From: Canariomyces notabilis | Taxonomy: Eukaryota > Ascomycota > Sordariomycetes > Sordariales > Chaetomiaceae | Assembly: GCF_033297395.1 (NCBI RefSeq) | Contig: NW_027041847.1 | Span: 124,001 to 188,000, forward strand | Length of the DNA: 64,000 bases | Direction: 5' to 3' | The notes under the pieces: model-generated | The model's database searches: none | The model's input: the letters and a program-made list of their open reading frames with translations, nothing else | Told to the model about the DNA's origin: nothing | In this document: piece by piece, positions 12,248-23,610 of the stretch | Position numbering within the stretch: the stretch's first letter is position 1 | How the letters are laid out: the number at the start of each line of letters is the position of its first letter | Program-made: the position numbers and the translations under genes

Positions 12248-13738
12248 TTACATGGCTGTCTGCTGGCCAGTCATGTAAGCAGTGAATGATTTCTGCATGT
12301 TGGTCAGCGTCTGGTCATAATCATCAGAATCCTGTGTTGACAGGGAACGTACCGCGTTCCTGGTCTGGATGAAGACAGTTCCCGGGCCAGTGAACTTGCA
12401 GACGAGCCCTTCGCCCGAGGCGAGGCCGGAGATGAGGCCGCCCGAAGAGACCCGCTCCAGAACATACTTGGTGTTCCAGGCCACGAGGTGGCCGTTGTCG
12501 ACAATGTACTTTTCACCATCGGCCAGCTACATCTTCTGTTAGCGGCACGGTTCATGCACCAAACCCGAGGGGAAACTCACATCCTTCCGAATAATCGCAC
12601 CAAAGCTGGTCAACCACAGCAACCCGGTCCCTGTGACCTTGTATACCCACAAGCCTTCGCCGCTGAACATAGCCTTGCCGAGGCCCTGGCGCTTATACTC
12701 CTTGACCACGTTCTGCGTCGACGCGAGGTAGCCGTCATTGCTGACGGACCAAGACTCCCTACCTGTCAGCCGCAGGCTCGTGATGTCTCCCAGCATCGGG
12801 GGTGCCAGGAGAAGTTCGCCGGGTCCGGTGTAAGTCGAGTGGTTCATCTCGCCGCCGGCAACCAGCTTCTTCATGCTGAACTTGTATGAGCCCTTGAGGA
12901 TAATAGATGGGGACATGGCAATCATAGAGCCTGATTGTTAGGTTGATGTCAGTGCACCCATCCTTCACAGGGCCAAGTCCCGAGACGGCAACATACCTGC
13001 TTTAGCATCAACCGGGCACCCAATGGCCAGTTGGATGGTCAAAACTGTGTTACAGTCCCGATGGCTGATTCGATAGCTCCCACCGTTGAAGGTTCCCACG
13101 TCGTCCACTATCGTTGAGGCCCCCATAAAATGGCCAGCAGCTGGTGCCCCAGTCGGATCGATAACGGGGGACTGTTGCGGCTGCGGCTGCTGCTGCTTCT
13201 CAGGAGGGTAGGAACCGTCGCCTTCTCCCTGGCTGTAGGAAGGAGGTGCTGCAGGGGGCGGAGTCGTAGACGAGGGTTGTGACGCGGCCGAGGGGTTCCG
13301 TAAGTGCGAGGGTAGTGCAGCATGTTGCATGGGAGCTGCCTGAGGAGGCGGCGCATATTGCTGCTGTGGTGGGGGTGGGTATTGGTGCTGTTGCGATGGG
13401 GGTGGTGCATACTGCTGCTGTTGCGACGGCGGCGGTGCGTACTGTTGCTGTTGGGGCGGAAGGGGGTATGAAGGCGTGGTCGAGGCTGGCGGTGGAGTAG
13501 CAGCTGGCGCGGCCTGGGGAGGAGGAGGATAGTTCCTACCCGGCGGACTGCTTGGGGGAGCCGGGTACGAGAAGGAGGTCTGTGTAGGAGGAGCCGACAT
13601 GGGAGGAGGCGGATAGCTCTGCTGCCCACCGGGTCCAGCACCAGCAGCTCCAGGAGGGGCTGAACAGATCAGTTATACGCTTGTCCGTTGAAGATTCGCA
13701 ATTATGAAGTGATACTCACGAGGGTAGTAGCCTGACAT
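12248..13738 (-). CDS. AIM24: AIM24-family protein with Pro/Gln-rich N-terminus (mitochondrial biogenesis)
   Basis: Minus-strand model with five exons: 13738-13720, 13659-12997, 12930-12581, 12526-12353, 12292-12248; about 416 aa. The first 19-nt exon encodes MSGYYP and joins to a long Pro/Gln/Tyr-rich region (residues about 7-180, repeats of the type QQQYAPPPSQ). The C-terminal half is the AIM24 beta-rich domain (IVDDVGTFNGGSYRISH, GPGELLLAPPMLGDI, GEGLWVYKVTGTGLLWLTS, GEGLVCKFTGPGTVFIQTRN, ending FTAYMTGQQ). In yeast, Aim24 is a mitochondrial inner-membrane protein that supports MICOS integrity; here no obvious presequence precedes the Pro-rich region, so location is uncertain. The last intron (12352-12293, 60 nt) is a multiple of three and stop-free, so retention would insert 20 residues. 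Confidence 0.85.
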
Positions 13739-15051
13739 TTTTGCGTCTTCCACTTCTCCGGCGACAGCGCAAGATGTTCTTCCTCGGAGCTTCTCGGGCT
13801 GGTAGCTGTTAGCAACGCATCCGAGGGAACAGAGCAATGCCCCGCACTTACCCCTGAGCTACTGGTCTCCAGGGAATCGGGAACTCGTGAAGAGTCTAAA
13901 ACGGTAGAAAATGAAAACCGCTGAAGGCTTCTGATGAACGAACCTAGCACAAGCTCGAAGCACACCTTGGAGGGGAACGATGGGACAAAGGGGAGGTGAG
14001 CTTGTCTGATGGACCCCTCAGCACCTTTTGAGGTCGGGCAGTGAGGGACAGTACCTAGCCGCTGCCCCTGCTAAATCGAGGAATGGGGTTGCATGTCGGT
14101 CCAATCAGGGAGCTCTTTGCCGAACGGATCGAGGACAGCGCTTAGGGGTAACGTGAGGAACCGGGCTGGCGATTGGCTTGCCAAGCACAGGCGGAAGCTG
14201 TGTTCCCATAGCACAGCCCATTGGAGGCCAATTCCCGTCGACTGAGGGTCTCAGTAACTTACAGTGCCGTAGGGATACCAGAAGAGTAACGTTATGTATG
14301 TACATTGCCAAAAATCAGCCAAATTCAGGCATGATGGCATAGTTGAAGGTTGGGCTCTCATACTCTTTTGAAAATTGATTCTACCCGTAAATTGTCTACC
14401 ATATTGCGGCCGCTGGAGGGCATACACGTGCAGGGTGATGAATCTTTCAGGGTCCTCGAATGGTTCCAGTTCCTGATGGATTTCAGCTGCGTTGATGGTG
14501 GAACTTCCTGCCAAGCCAATTGGAAGCGGGTGTGGATGGATCCATGGATCCGGTCACGGCCCACCAGCGCGCTAGATTTTTTCCGAATCCGCATCATTAA
14601 GTGGCCAATAGGAGACCGCTGGATCCTGCCTGCAGGAAGGATCCGATTGCATCACCGGTTCAAGATGGAGCTCCGGAGCTTGGATCCTTTTCCAAAAATT
14701 GCGACTCGAAATCGCATCAGCACAACGCGATTCTGGTCCGCATCGGTCCCAGCGCGAAAGTCGTTGCCCAGCGACTACCTGCATTCCTCCTGTCACCAAA
14801 CGGCAACGATTTGAACCACAGACGCCAGCCTAACCGAGTCTTGGTGTCAATTGCGACCTCACCTCTGGCGCCAGAAAGCGCCGACGCACTGCGCCCTGCG
14901 CCCGGAATCCTCGGCGTCCGGAAAGAAACTACCGGAGGCGCGGAATCCAAGGCCTCAACAGGCGGTAGAAAGCCTTGACAGACAGTCGGCTTTCTCGCCT
15001 TGTTGAGTCCTCCAATCACTCTAGTTACTCCTACAGTCCACCTGAGGTGCC
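13739..15051. other. Divergent intergenic region
   Basis: Between the starts of AIM24 (-) and the NAT2-like gene (+), about 1.3 kb. It contains a near-palindrome of GGATCC-bearing sequence around 14622-14645 and no convincing gene; frames at 14350-14814 and 14717-15064 look random. It should contain both promoters. Confidence 0.45.
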
Positions 15052-15946
15052 ATGTTTCGATCAACGTTCGGAGCGCTCAATGTGCTCTTGAGGGGAGGCG
15101 CAGCCAGGGGGATTCTTGTGCGGGATATCATAGGCAGAGCACCATGGGCGCGTAGCTTGTTGAAGGGCCAGGCCGTCCCCTGGCGGCAGAAGGCGCTGGT
15201 GTCGCAACTCAGCGCCTCGAGGTTCACGGCTACTCGAACAGTACCGAGGCGCTGGCCTTTCCGATCCCCATTTTCAGCGCCCAAACGTCCCTTCCACTTT
15301 TCCCGCGCTCGTCGGGCAGAAAACGGGAAGGCGGCTGCCGAAGAATCACTATCGTTCAGCGCGCGAATGAAGAAGTTGTCGAGAGAATACGGTTGGACGT
15401 CGGTCGGAGTGTACCTGGCGTTGTCTGTCCTGGATTTTCCCTTTTGCTTTCTACTTGTGAGGACGGTGGGCACCGAAAAGATTGGTGAGTGGTCATCACC
15501 TGCGACCTGCCAAGTGTGGACAGCCACTAACACACCAGTTTTCAGCTTACCTTGAGCATCTCGTCGTGGATAATGTGAAAAGGCTTATTCCCGAAAGCGT
15601 ACAAAACTTTTGGCGTGATTACCGAGAGGCTGCCAGGCAAAAGAGCCAAGAGAAAATTGGAGAGACGGGCGAGGTCGTGGTAATCGGCCATGGGGTAGCG
15701 GAAGCCGAGGAGAGGAGCAAGCAAGACGGGGCCAGTGAGTATCATCCTGCCACAACCGTGTCCTCAGTAATTGACCATTGTCTTTATTCAGGCTTGGCTA
15801 CACAACTTGCTCTCGCATACGCCATTCACAAGAGCTTCATCTTCGTCCGCGTCCCCCTGACGGCTGCTGTCACACCGAAAGTGGTCAAGGTGCTCAGGTC
15901 GTGGGGATGGCAGATCGGTAAGAGGAAGGCCAAGCGGGTAACCTGA
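15052..15946 (+). CDS. DUF1279 / FAM210-like mitochondrial inner-membrane protein (NAT2-like)
   Basis: Three exons (15052-15484, 15546-15734, 15792-15946) give about 258 aa. The N-terminus is basic and Arg/Ser/Ala-rich without acids for its first 40 or so residues, as in a mitochondrial presequence. The DUF1279 core starts near residue 103 (SFSARMKKLSREYGWTSVGVYLALSVLDFPFCFLLVR) with one hydrophobic segment, and resumes in exon 3 (LATQLALAYAIHKSFIFVRVPLTAAVTPKVVKVLRSWGW), also membrane-like. This matches the fungal NAT2 / animal FAM210 family; yeast Nat2 was described as a transferase for N-terminal methionine, but family function is poorly established. The second intron (15735-15791, 57 nt) has no in-frame stop. 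The family call is strong; the function is not. Confidence 0.85.
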
Positions 15947-16775
15947 GTGCATTATAGTTTGGAGCTGTTTGAATGGGGGTTGAGCATTTGGCTGGCGGCT
16001 TCGGCGTTTAGATATACGGAAGACCATCTCCTCATAGACTGTAGCACCACCTTGTACAGCTGTCCGGTGCTGTGGCTGACTCGGCAACGGGTCTCTCACT
16101 ACATCGATATGGCAGATGATCACCATTTCCATTCATAGTCAGTGGACGGGCAGCATTGAGGATACCATTCACAGGCGGGGCCTAAGCAGAGCTATAAATC
16201 TTAATTATCCCGCGCGTTCTGGAGGATATTCGCAGGCGGACGTATGTGATAGGTCATACCATAGGTTGAGCTGAATGCTCAAAATATTGCTGATAGGTCG
16301 TGGACATCGTACATAACGCATGGGAGTCCATAACGTCCATGCTATTGAGATCCGGTACATTAGCAGAGAGTTGGTAACCGGCATGAGGTACAAATACCGT
16401 ATACGCAGGTAAGGTACTATACGAAGTACTCCGTACTCCGATAATGGATGATAAGGACGGCAAGTGCCCCTGTCCCATCGTAACTCCCGTCCGTGCAAAA
16501 CAGATCCAATAAACACAGGAAACCCCGCCCCGAGTCCCCGACATATTCGGCAGGCACCTCGCATCTTGATTGATTGGCAACATGGATTAATTCTTCTGAT
16601 AGCCGTCAATGGAATGAGTTGCATTGAAAGCGGAGGCCCAGATCCTCCCTTCCAGCGTCGTAACCCGGTCTGTTTGCCCGCGGTCCCAGCCATCCTCGAA
16701 CCCAATGCTAAGTAACCTGACTTTCTCCGAATTTCTGGATTGGTGCTGCCTCCTTTCTGGAACTTCTTCACCATC
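15947..16775. other. Intergenic region
   Basis: Between the NAT2-like gene and the PNGase A-like gene. A 204-codon minus-strand frame (16205-16819) has random composition and overlaps the next gene's start. One TACTCCGTA copy is at 16427-16435, followed directly by a second partial copy. Probable promoter of the PNGase A-like gene near its right end. Confidence 0.45.
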
Positions 16776-19164
16776 ATGGGCCTAGTCCACCCGGAGAAGC
16801 TCGTCATGGCTATGGGCAAAGATGACGGTACCCTCCCTTTGCCCTCGGGCGAGAAGCGCGCGACGAGACGAAGTATGCTTCCTTGGCTCGTCGCCCTTAT
16901 TGTTGGCGTGGTCTTAGTGCAGACGATACTTGGCTGGTGCTATCCAGGGCAGCCATCTCTGGCTCCCCGTAATTGGATGATACCAGTCGACCAAGGTACT
17001 GCCAAGCTAGAGGTCCAAGCAGCAGACAGCCAGTCACCGACCCTGGAGCCAAGGGAGACGACGACGACGTCAACCGCCGCACCGACTCGGACGGTCCTGA
17101 AAACGTTCGAGATCGCCCCTCCAGTCTTGATGCCAGTTGGCCCTGCCGACAGTGATGGCTCAACTCGCGATGGCAAGGATTACTCACCAGAGCTGTGTAC
17201 CGTCTTGTTGATGCGCCATGACTTTGCCTGGAGCTACGGCGCTCCGTACATCGGTAAGCCGCGCTGTATATTGCCAGAGGCTGTCCCTTTGAGCTTTAAC
17301 AATATCGTGCATCTCTCTAGGCAATTACACGCCACCTAGCTGTGAATTCAACCGAGTGGTCCTCAACTTCAGCGCCGTGAGCCATGGTCGGCAGTATGAC
17401 CGCCTTGCAATCATGTATTTTGGCGACACAGAGGTTTGTAAGTCGTATGAGACATCTCTAGGGACAATCCGGAATCTAAAGTGTTCTCCTACTCAAGATT
17501 CAGTTTCCTGATTGTGAGCCAATTAGGGCGGACCTCAACGGCGCAACCCACGGCTCCTCCTGGGATCAGCTGGATTTATCTAAAGGACATGACCGAGTAC
17601 ATGTACTTCTGGAAATCCCCCCAGAAGATTATATTCGATCTGGGCAACTTGATCAGTAGGTCGCAGTATCTGTGCAACGATCTCCCCGGAGCTCACTGCT
17701 CACCACTCGGGCACAGATGAGAAGTATACTGGTATCTTCAACACCACCATGACAGCCATCTTCTACAAGACCGACCTGAAAACCGATCAGGATGCCCCAA
17801 GTGATCTGATTATTCCAATCTCTGCGCGCCAGGGAGCAAACAACGGGGTCAGTCAGTTTACCCTGCCTGCCCAGAACGCAACAAACACCATCGATATACC
17901 ACGCAACGTTCGCCGCGCCGTGTTCTCTATCTCGGCGAACGGGCAGGCGAGCGAGGAGTTCTGGTGGAGTAATGTCTTGCAAAGCGACGTCCTCACCTTC
18001 AAGGCAACCGCGGGCCCCTTACCAGGGTACAGCCCGTTCCGCGAGGTGCAGCTACTCATCGATGGCCAACTTGCTGGGGTACAATGGCCCTTCCCGGTCA
18101 TATTCACCGGCGGAGTCGTCCCTTCGCTACACCGCCCCATCGTCGGTATCAATGCTTTCGACCTCAAAGAGCAAGAAATCGACATTACGCCCTTCCTTCC
18201 CTTGCTTTGCGACGGCGCCCAGCATACATTCACCATCCGCATCGCCGGATTAGATGACGACCCCGCCAACAGCTCTTCTGTGGCCTTAACTGAGTCGGTG
18301 GGTGACAGCTGGTACGTGACGGGCAAGATCTTCCTCTGGCTCGACGAGGACAACTCCTCCATCACCACGGGCGAGCCGCCTGCAATCGCCTTGTCGCCGC
18401 CCACCATCGCCATCACACGCGCATTCACCAGCAACGGCACCGCCAACGAAACCCTGACTTATACCACGTCCGTCCATCGTTCTCTTGAGATCATCTCCAA
18501 CCGAGTCAAAACCCAGCACTCCTCCGCCCCGGCCTCCTGGTCCCAGTCACTCTCATACAAAAACTACGGCCACCTGACCGCCTTCGGCTACACGCAACTC
18601 AACGATCTGGTCATCAGCGGCGACGACCGTGCCTCCTCCCCAACCCACAAGGGACTACCATACCGGGCAACCTACCGCTACCCGCTGTTCGCCAACCAGA
18701 CGTATTCCATTTCCTCGCAGGGCAACCTCAGCATCTCGGCGCGGGTGGTGCAGGGGAAGGAGGTCAGCGTGTCCGGGCCCAGCGTGTTCCCCTCGGGCTT
18801 GGAGGCTTTTGGCTCACGCAAGGGCGCTAAGGGCCGCGTGGCGCGTATGGATACCTCCAAAGCGGGCACCGCCGAGTTCAGGCAGACGGGGGATGGGATG
18901 CAGAGTACCGGGTGGGGAGAGGCCGGCCAGGTCCTGTGGTTTGGCGTGGCTGAGCCGGGCAAGCAGGAGGAGCTGTACTTTAGAAACGCGTCGGCTGTTA
19001 ATGGGTCTGTTGTGTACGACCATCGCCGGATGGGCGGGGTCGTGGTTGGTGAGGGTCAAGGGGAGAAGGGGCACATGGTGGTAGATGGCGATGCTGGTGC
19101 CAGGACGTTGTTCGCGCAGGTGGGGCCTGGGTTGGGGTCGGGTCGGAGGGGTGAGACCGATTGA
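16776..19164 (+). CDS. Peptide-N4-(N-acetyl-beta-glucosaminyl)asparagine amidase A-like protein, membrane-anchored
   Basis: Four exons (16776-17253, 17321-17437, 17527-17655, 17717-19164) encode about 723 aa. After a 34-residue basic N-terminus there is one hydrophobic segment (residues about 35-54, MLPWLVALIVGVVLVQTILG), so a type II membrane anchor rather than a cleaved signal is likely. A Thr/Ser-rich stem follows (TTTTSTAAPTRT), then the PNGase A (plant/fungal amidase A) fold: CTVLLMRHDFAWSYGAPY, NYTPPSCEFNRVVLNFS, RLAIMYFGDTEVWRTSTAQPT, and later GPLPGYSPFREVQLLIDGQ and WPFPVIFTGGVVPSLHRPI. The family removes N-glycans from glycopeptides; the fungal proteins are mostly uncharacterised. 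Several NxT/NxS sites fit a luminal or extracellular domain. ATG 16776 is the first in-frame ATG. Confidence 0.88.
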
Positions 19165-20315
19165 GAGGCTCGTGAGACGGAATTGTGCGTAGGTAGGCAG
19201 CTGGGATCTTAGTGTACGTGTAGGTGACAGAGGGCTAGGTACGTGGATAGCTGAGAGCAATCGCTTTGGCAACGCATAACATCAGGATTGCTCTCTGCGA
19301 ATCCGATGATCAGAGGATCACACCACGATATTTGCGGCCGCGCATGGAGCTAAAAACGCAACATGACGGGTATGTTAACCGCTGCTTTGGAAACAGCGTT
19401 TCACAGGCCAAGAAAGCTTCCGCGCGGCAGGTCAACCGTTTCATGCATTGCATGGCCGTTGCCAGGGCCACGAGAAGAGCAAGGACCCACGCAGGACCAG
19501 GGAGCTCGGAAGGGTGGCCGATGAAAACGTCAGGGGACGAGGGTCCTTGAAGTGGATCGATTGGTTAGCGGGGCGACCAGGGCGCGGAGGTGCCGTGCTG
19601 GAACGGGAATCACACTGGGACGCACATCCAGCTAGGCCCAGGATTGTTTTCCACTCAAACGGCGAGCAAAGTACATGGGTACATTTGAAGAGATTCTGGC
19701 CGGGCTTCTGTTGGGCGTGAAGACAGCGGGCGGCCTGGCGTCTGTCTTGACGCTGGGATTCAATCCTGAGGAACAGAGCCAAGGGGTGTCACGACTGTGT
19801 TTGAGACTTGGCGCCCTCGAGGTCGTCCGTTGTCGACCTCTGGCTTGTCTGGCGATCCGCAAGGGCCAATCGATCGATGTGCCGGGGTACGGTGGGAAGG
19901 CAAAGAAGCTTCCGTCATCGCCCCACTTTTTCTAGTTTCCTAGGCGATCCATGCTTTCCCTATGATGCTTCCTCGCCAACCGCCATCCTCCCATTGCTGC
20001 TGTTGCCAGTCTGTCGATCGCTTGGAATTTATTGCCTACATACGACTGCCGCTCCGAAGTCCCCGGCCTGTTGTAAAAAGCTGGTCTTCTCCACCCAAAG
20101 TTTCCCATCTTTCTTTGTCTTTCAACAGCCAACTTGTTGATCCCACCAAAAATCAATAGCTTGCATCTGGCCTCGCCTCCCTCGAATCGAGTTATCGAGA
20201 GCTACGAGACACTTTTATTGCAGTCGCAAAACCAAGTGCACACCTCCTGTGACGAGAAGACCTGCAGTCCTTTGCCGCATCGCCGTCGACGGTCGTCGAA
20301 CCAGTCTCGCCCGCC
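19165..20315. other. Intergenic region and 5' leader of the MARVEL gene
   Basis: About 1.15 kb. An 86-codon frame at 19675-19935 and minus-strand shadows look fortuitous. The CT-rich stretches between 19950 and 20300 resemble a fungal core promoter and 5' UTR. Confidence 0.45.
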
Positions 20316-20825
20316 ATGGAAAGAATACAGCTCCTCCTCCGGGCGCTGCAGCTCCTCTTCATCATAATCCTTACGGGCCTGATCGGCAACGTCATTGCGA
20401 GCAACGAACGCGCCGCCTCATCGGCCACGGCCGCCATCAACTTCTCCATGTTCGTCATCGTGCTCTCATGGCTGGCCGCACTATTTGGGCTCGCAGTGGG
20501 CATGGTTGATCGCATCTCCCTGCCAGTGCTGGCGCTACTCGGCGTCGACGCCGCCGTGACCCTCTTCACCTTTATCGATGCCATCGTCCTGGCGGCCAAG
20601 CTGACCGTGGTCAACTGCTCCGATACGAAAGATAAGCCTGCGGACTGGATTGCCTACGGCAGCAACGACGACACCAGGCGCTGCCGCGAAGTACAGGCAT
20701 CCACAGTCTTCATGTGGTTCCTTTTCGCCACCTTCACGGCCGCGCTCGCCCTGACCTTTATGGGCTTCCGTCGCGGCGGCGGGAGCGTCAGGTCTGGACC
20801 AACCATGTCTCAGGTTAGGGTATGA
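20316..20825 (+). CDS. MARVEL-domain four-TM membrane protein
   Basis: Intronless, 169 aa. Four hydrophobic segments can be seen: residues about 6-28 (LLLRALQLLFIIILTGLIGNVIA), 40-62 (INFSMFVIVLSWLAALFGLAVG), 67-93 (ISLPVLALLGVDAAVTLFTFIDAIV) and 129-150 (VFMWFLFATFTAALALTFMGF). A loop between TM3 and TM4 carries two Cys (NCSD..., RRCREVQ), as in many fungal MARVEL proteins. The family, which includes yeast Nce102 and Fhn1, acts in plasma-membrane domain (eisosome/MCC) organisation and unconventional secretion; the exact role here is inferred only from family. It ends with a short basic tail. It is convergent with the MIM2-like gene, 424 bp away. Confidence 0.8.
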   Translation: MERIQLLLRALQLLFIIILTGLIGNVIASNERAASSATAAINFSMFVIVLSWLAALFGLAVGMVDRISLPVLALLGVDAAVTLFTFIDAIVLAAKLTVVNCSDTKDKPADWIAYGSNDDTRRCREVQASTVFMWFLFATFTAALALTFMGFRRGGGSVRSGPTMSQVRV

Positions 20826-21249
20826 GGATTTTCGATCGGGAGATGATGGGAAATTGGATTGGGATGTTACGAACACGATGAGGATGTTATTGGCTCTGCA
20901 TGTGTATGATGGTTTATGAGCGTCTTATTCCTTATGGCCCGGGCCGTACACATGAAAACGGAACAAGATATTTAATGGGTATATGACTGGATGGAATGGT
21001 TTTGCTGGGGCAGGCCTATGGACGAGGAATAAGGGGCGGGCTCCTGTATGTAGTATTAGCATTGCAATGAACGATAATTCATGTCAAAGTAATGAGATCC
21101 TCAAAATAATAGGAGCCGTTAAGACACAGCTTCGTGATCGGAAAGTAATCAGAAACAGTCCGTAACTCCCAAACGCCGTGGTGTATAATCCTCTCCAATG
21201 CTCTAGCCGGTATTTACAGATGGCTTGAATTGGCCCATCCACCCCTGAG
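20826..21249. other. Convergent 3' intergenic region
   Basis: Holds the 3' ends of the MARVEL (+) and MIM2-like (-) transcripts. No gene is seen. Confidence 0.5.
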
Positions 21250-21662
21250 TCATAATGTAGATGCAGCTTGTATGGCGCCGGCCGCCTTGAAGCTGGCAGG
21301 GCTCGTCCACCGGATCTCGACATTGTGCATCCACTCCATGTACCTTGCCCAACCTGCAATTGTGCCAATGTCAACAACAGCTCCGCTTTCACGCCAGCAT
21401 GGAACCGAGGACACCCACTCCAGTAGGCAAACTTGCGGCCAAAATATTTGCCGGCAAAGGGCATGATGATCATGGTGAGCAGGAGCTGCAGCTGTTCCAA
21501 GCTCTCCTCCCACTCCCTCTGCGCGTCTGAGTAGTCCTCTTCCGAGTCAAGAACGCTGCTCGAAATGGATGGCAAGGAATCGACCTCATCGTTCTCCGAG
21601 GGTGCGGTATCCGGAATGACGAACGACTCGGAGACGCTGGCCGTCAATGACGACGTCGACAT
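21250..21662 (-). CDS. MIM2-like mitochondrial outer-membrane import factor
   Basis: Two exons, 21662-21419 and 21353-21250, about 115 aa. The N-terminal 45 residues are Ser/Asp/Glu-rich and disordered (STSSLTASVSESF, ENDEVDSLPSISSS). A conserved block follows: DAQREWEESLEQLQLLLTMI, then MPFAGKYFGRKFAYW, joined across the intron to WARYMEWMHNVEIRW, ending KAAGAIQAASTL. One short transmembrane stretch (about residues 60-82) lies in the middle. This layout matches fungal Mim2, which with Mim1 forms the MIM complex that inserts alpha-helical proteins into the mitochondrial outer membrane. The 65-nt intron is needed to keep the conserved block in frame. It is divergently placed to eIF2-beta, sharing a 564-bp promoter region. 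The assignment rests on pattern recognition of a short protein. Confidence 0.7.
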
Positions 21663-22226
21663 GGCGGCTTCGGCTCTGCTCCGGTTCCCGTCACGGTCCG
21701 CAATTCGGTCTCAAAGGTCGACGGATGCGCGAGATGGGCGGCATAGAGCTGTCTAGTGTAGGATAGTGCGACTTCGAAGCATGTCGCGGCGGACAGTTTG
21801 CGCCGGGATGGAATTGCTCTAGGTGTTGCGAAGGTGGTGCACTAGCACTACGAAGCACAAGCCCGGCCCAGTTCACGTACTGTATCTGCCGGACGCCAGC
21901 AGCTGGCAGACGGAGCGTACTGTAACGTTGGCCCGTAAATGTCAGGTGATTGAAGGCCTGAGTCACAGTGAAAGATTACAAACGTCATGCAACAGATTAA
22001 CAACTTGCAGTCCTCAAATCTGTAAAACGGCATCCTTTTTGGGCGCAAAATCGCGAGAACTATCCATCAAGAACACCGAATATATTCTTCCTTAAAAAGC
22101 CAGCGCCCGTTCCCAGGCAGCCGGTACTACAGTCGAACGTACTCGCAGCTGACGAAAACGACGGTGGAGAGCCACCCTTCGAGTACAACTTGCAAGGGTC
22201 AGTAACGTTGAGGTCTGCGGCCAAAG
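21663..22226. promoter_or_regulatory. Shared divergent promoter region of MIM2-like and eIF2-beta genes
   Basis: 564 bp between two opposite start codons, so both promoters must be here. Inverted CCAAT-like sites are not obvious; no defined element is claimed. No other coding capacity was accepted. Confidence 0.45.
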
Positions 22227-23610
22227 ATGAGCTCCGAAGTAAGTTTTTGCCTGAGCCCTTCTGGCTTTCCCCCTCACCAAACCACGGCCGGTTTTCCTTG
22301 GGAATTTAAATTCAATTGCCCCTCCGCCACACCACACGAGTTCCAATAAAATCAACCGGCTGCTTTCTTTGACGCCATCGACGAGCACAAAATTCCTTCT
22401 CCCGTCTTCTTTGACGGCTTTATCTTTACAAATTGTTCGCCGTTAGATTTTGGATATTCCCAATACTAACATACTTAGGATCCCTCAGCCCAGAGACGCG
22501 CCTCGCGTAAGTCGGTTGCATTTACAGAGGAGAAATTGGTGGTGGACGCCGATGGTAGCGTAACCATGGTTGCAACACCAAACGACGATACCAAAGAGAC
22601 AGCCATGTCGCACACACCACGTACGCCGCCTCTCTCCGCCGCGCTCGGGGCTTTTACTGATGCCTCACAAGCACCCGTTGACGGCGCGGCAGACGGCGCC
22701 CCCGCCGCCGAGAATCCCGATGAGCTCGACCTTTCTCTCATGAAGAAGAAGAAGAAGAAGGTCAAGAAGGAGGATGGCGAGGGCGAGGGCGGTGACGGCG
22801 CCGCCGCTGCCGGTGGTGAGGAGGCGATTGATCTGTCAATGAAGAAGAAGAAAAAGAAGAAGGTGCCCAAGGAGGAGGATGAGTTTGCAAAGAAACTCGA
22901 GGCCCTGAAAATCGAGGGCGGCGAGGGCGTTGAGGGTGCTGAAGCTGCCGGCGAGGAGGGCGAGCAGGAGGGTGACATGGACAAGGGCACAGGCATTTGG
23001 TCGCACGACGAGACAAAGACGATCAACTACGACCCTCTGCTCTCAAGATTCTTTGCCCTGTTGGCGCAGAAGAACCCGGACCACGCCTCAACGGGCACGC
23101 GCTCCTACAAGATCCCGCCGCCGCAGTGTCTCCGCGAAGGCAACAAGAAGACCATTTTCGCCAACCTCCCGGAGATTTGCAAGCGCATGAAGCGAGCCGA
23201 CGAACACGTCACAGCCTACCTCTTTGCCGAGTTGGGTACCAGCGGCAGCGTGGACGGCAGCAGGCGGTTGGTGATCAAGGGCCGTTTCCAGCAGAAGCAG
23301 ATCGAGAACGTCCTGCGCACGTACATAATAGGTATGTCACAGTGGATCTGGCGAGATTGGTTCAGGGCGTGTGACTGATTGAAATTCCCCTAGAATACGT
23401 GACGTGCAAGACGTGCCGGTCTCCCAACACGGAGCTGTCCAAGGGCGAGAACCGTCTCTAGTACGTGCCGTTTACCTTTCGTGTTGGTTCTTGTACTAAC
23501 CGCTTCACAGCTTCATTACTTGCAACTCTTGCGGCTCTCGTCGCTCAGTCCAAGCCATCAAGACAGGTTTCTCTGCCCAGGTCGGCAAGAGAAGAAAGAT
23601 GCAAGGCTGA
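22227..23610 (+). CDS. SUI3: Translation initiation factor eIF2 subunit beta
   Basis: Four exons: 22227-22238 (only 12 nt, MSSE), 22479-23331, 23394-23460, 23511-23610; about 343 aa. The N-terminal half carries two polylysine blocks (KKKKKK about residues 95 and 130), the sites where eIF2-beta binds eIF5 and eIF2B-epsilon; the first is preceded by DELDLSLM and the second by EAIDLSM. The conserved core (YDPLLSRFFALLAQKNP, YKIPPPQCLREGNKKTIFANL, KRMKRADEHVTAYLFAELG, RLVIKGRFQQKQIENVLRTYI) is followed by the C4 zinc ribbon (CKTC at 293-296, CNSC at 315-318) and a basic tail GKRRKMQG. It is part of the eIF2 GTPase ternary complex that delivers initiator tRNA. The first intron, 240 nt, follows codon 4 and has a good ATACTAAC branch site. 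Confidence 0.96.

Noticed and set aside
16205..16819. 204-codon minus-strand frame.
   Set aside because: Overlaps the start of the PNGase A-like gene antisense and has no coding-like pattern.
19675..19935. 86-aa frame with an ATG upstream of the MARVEL gene.
   Set aside because: No homologous pattern recognised; likely fortuitous in GC-rich leader DNA.
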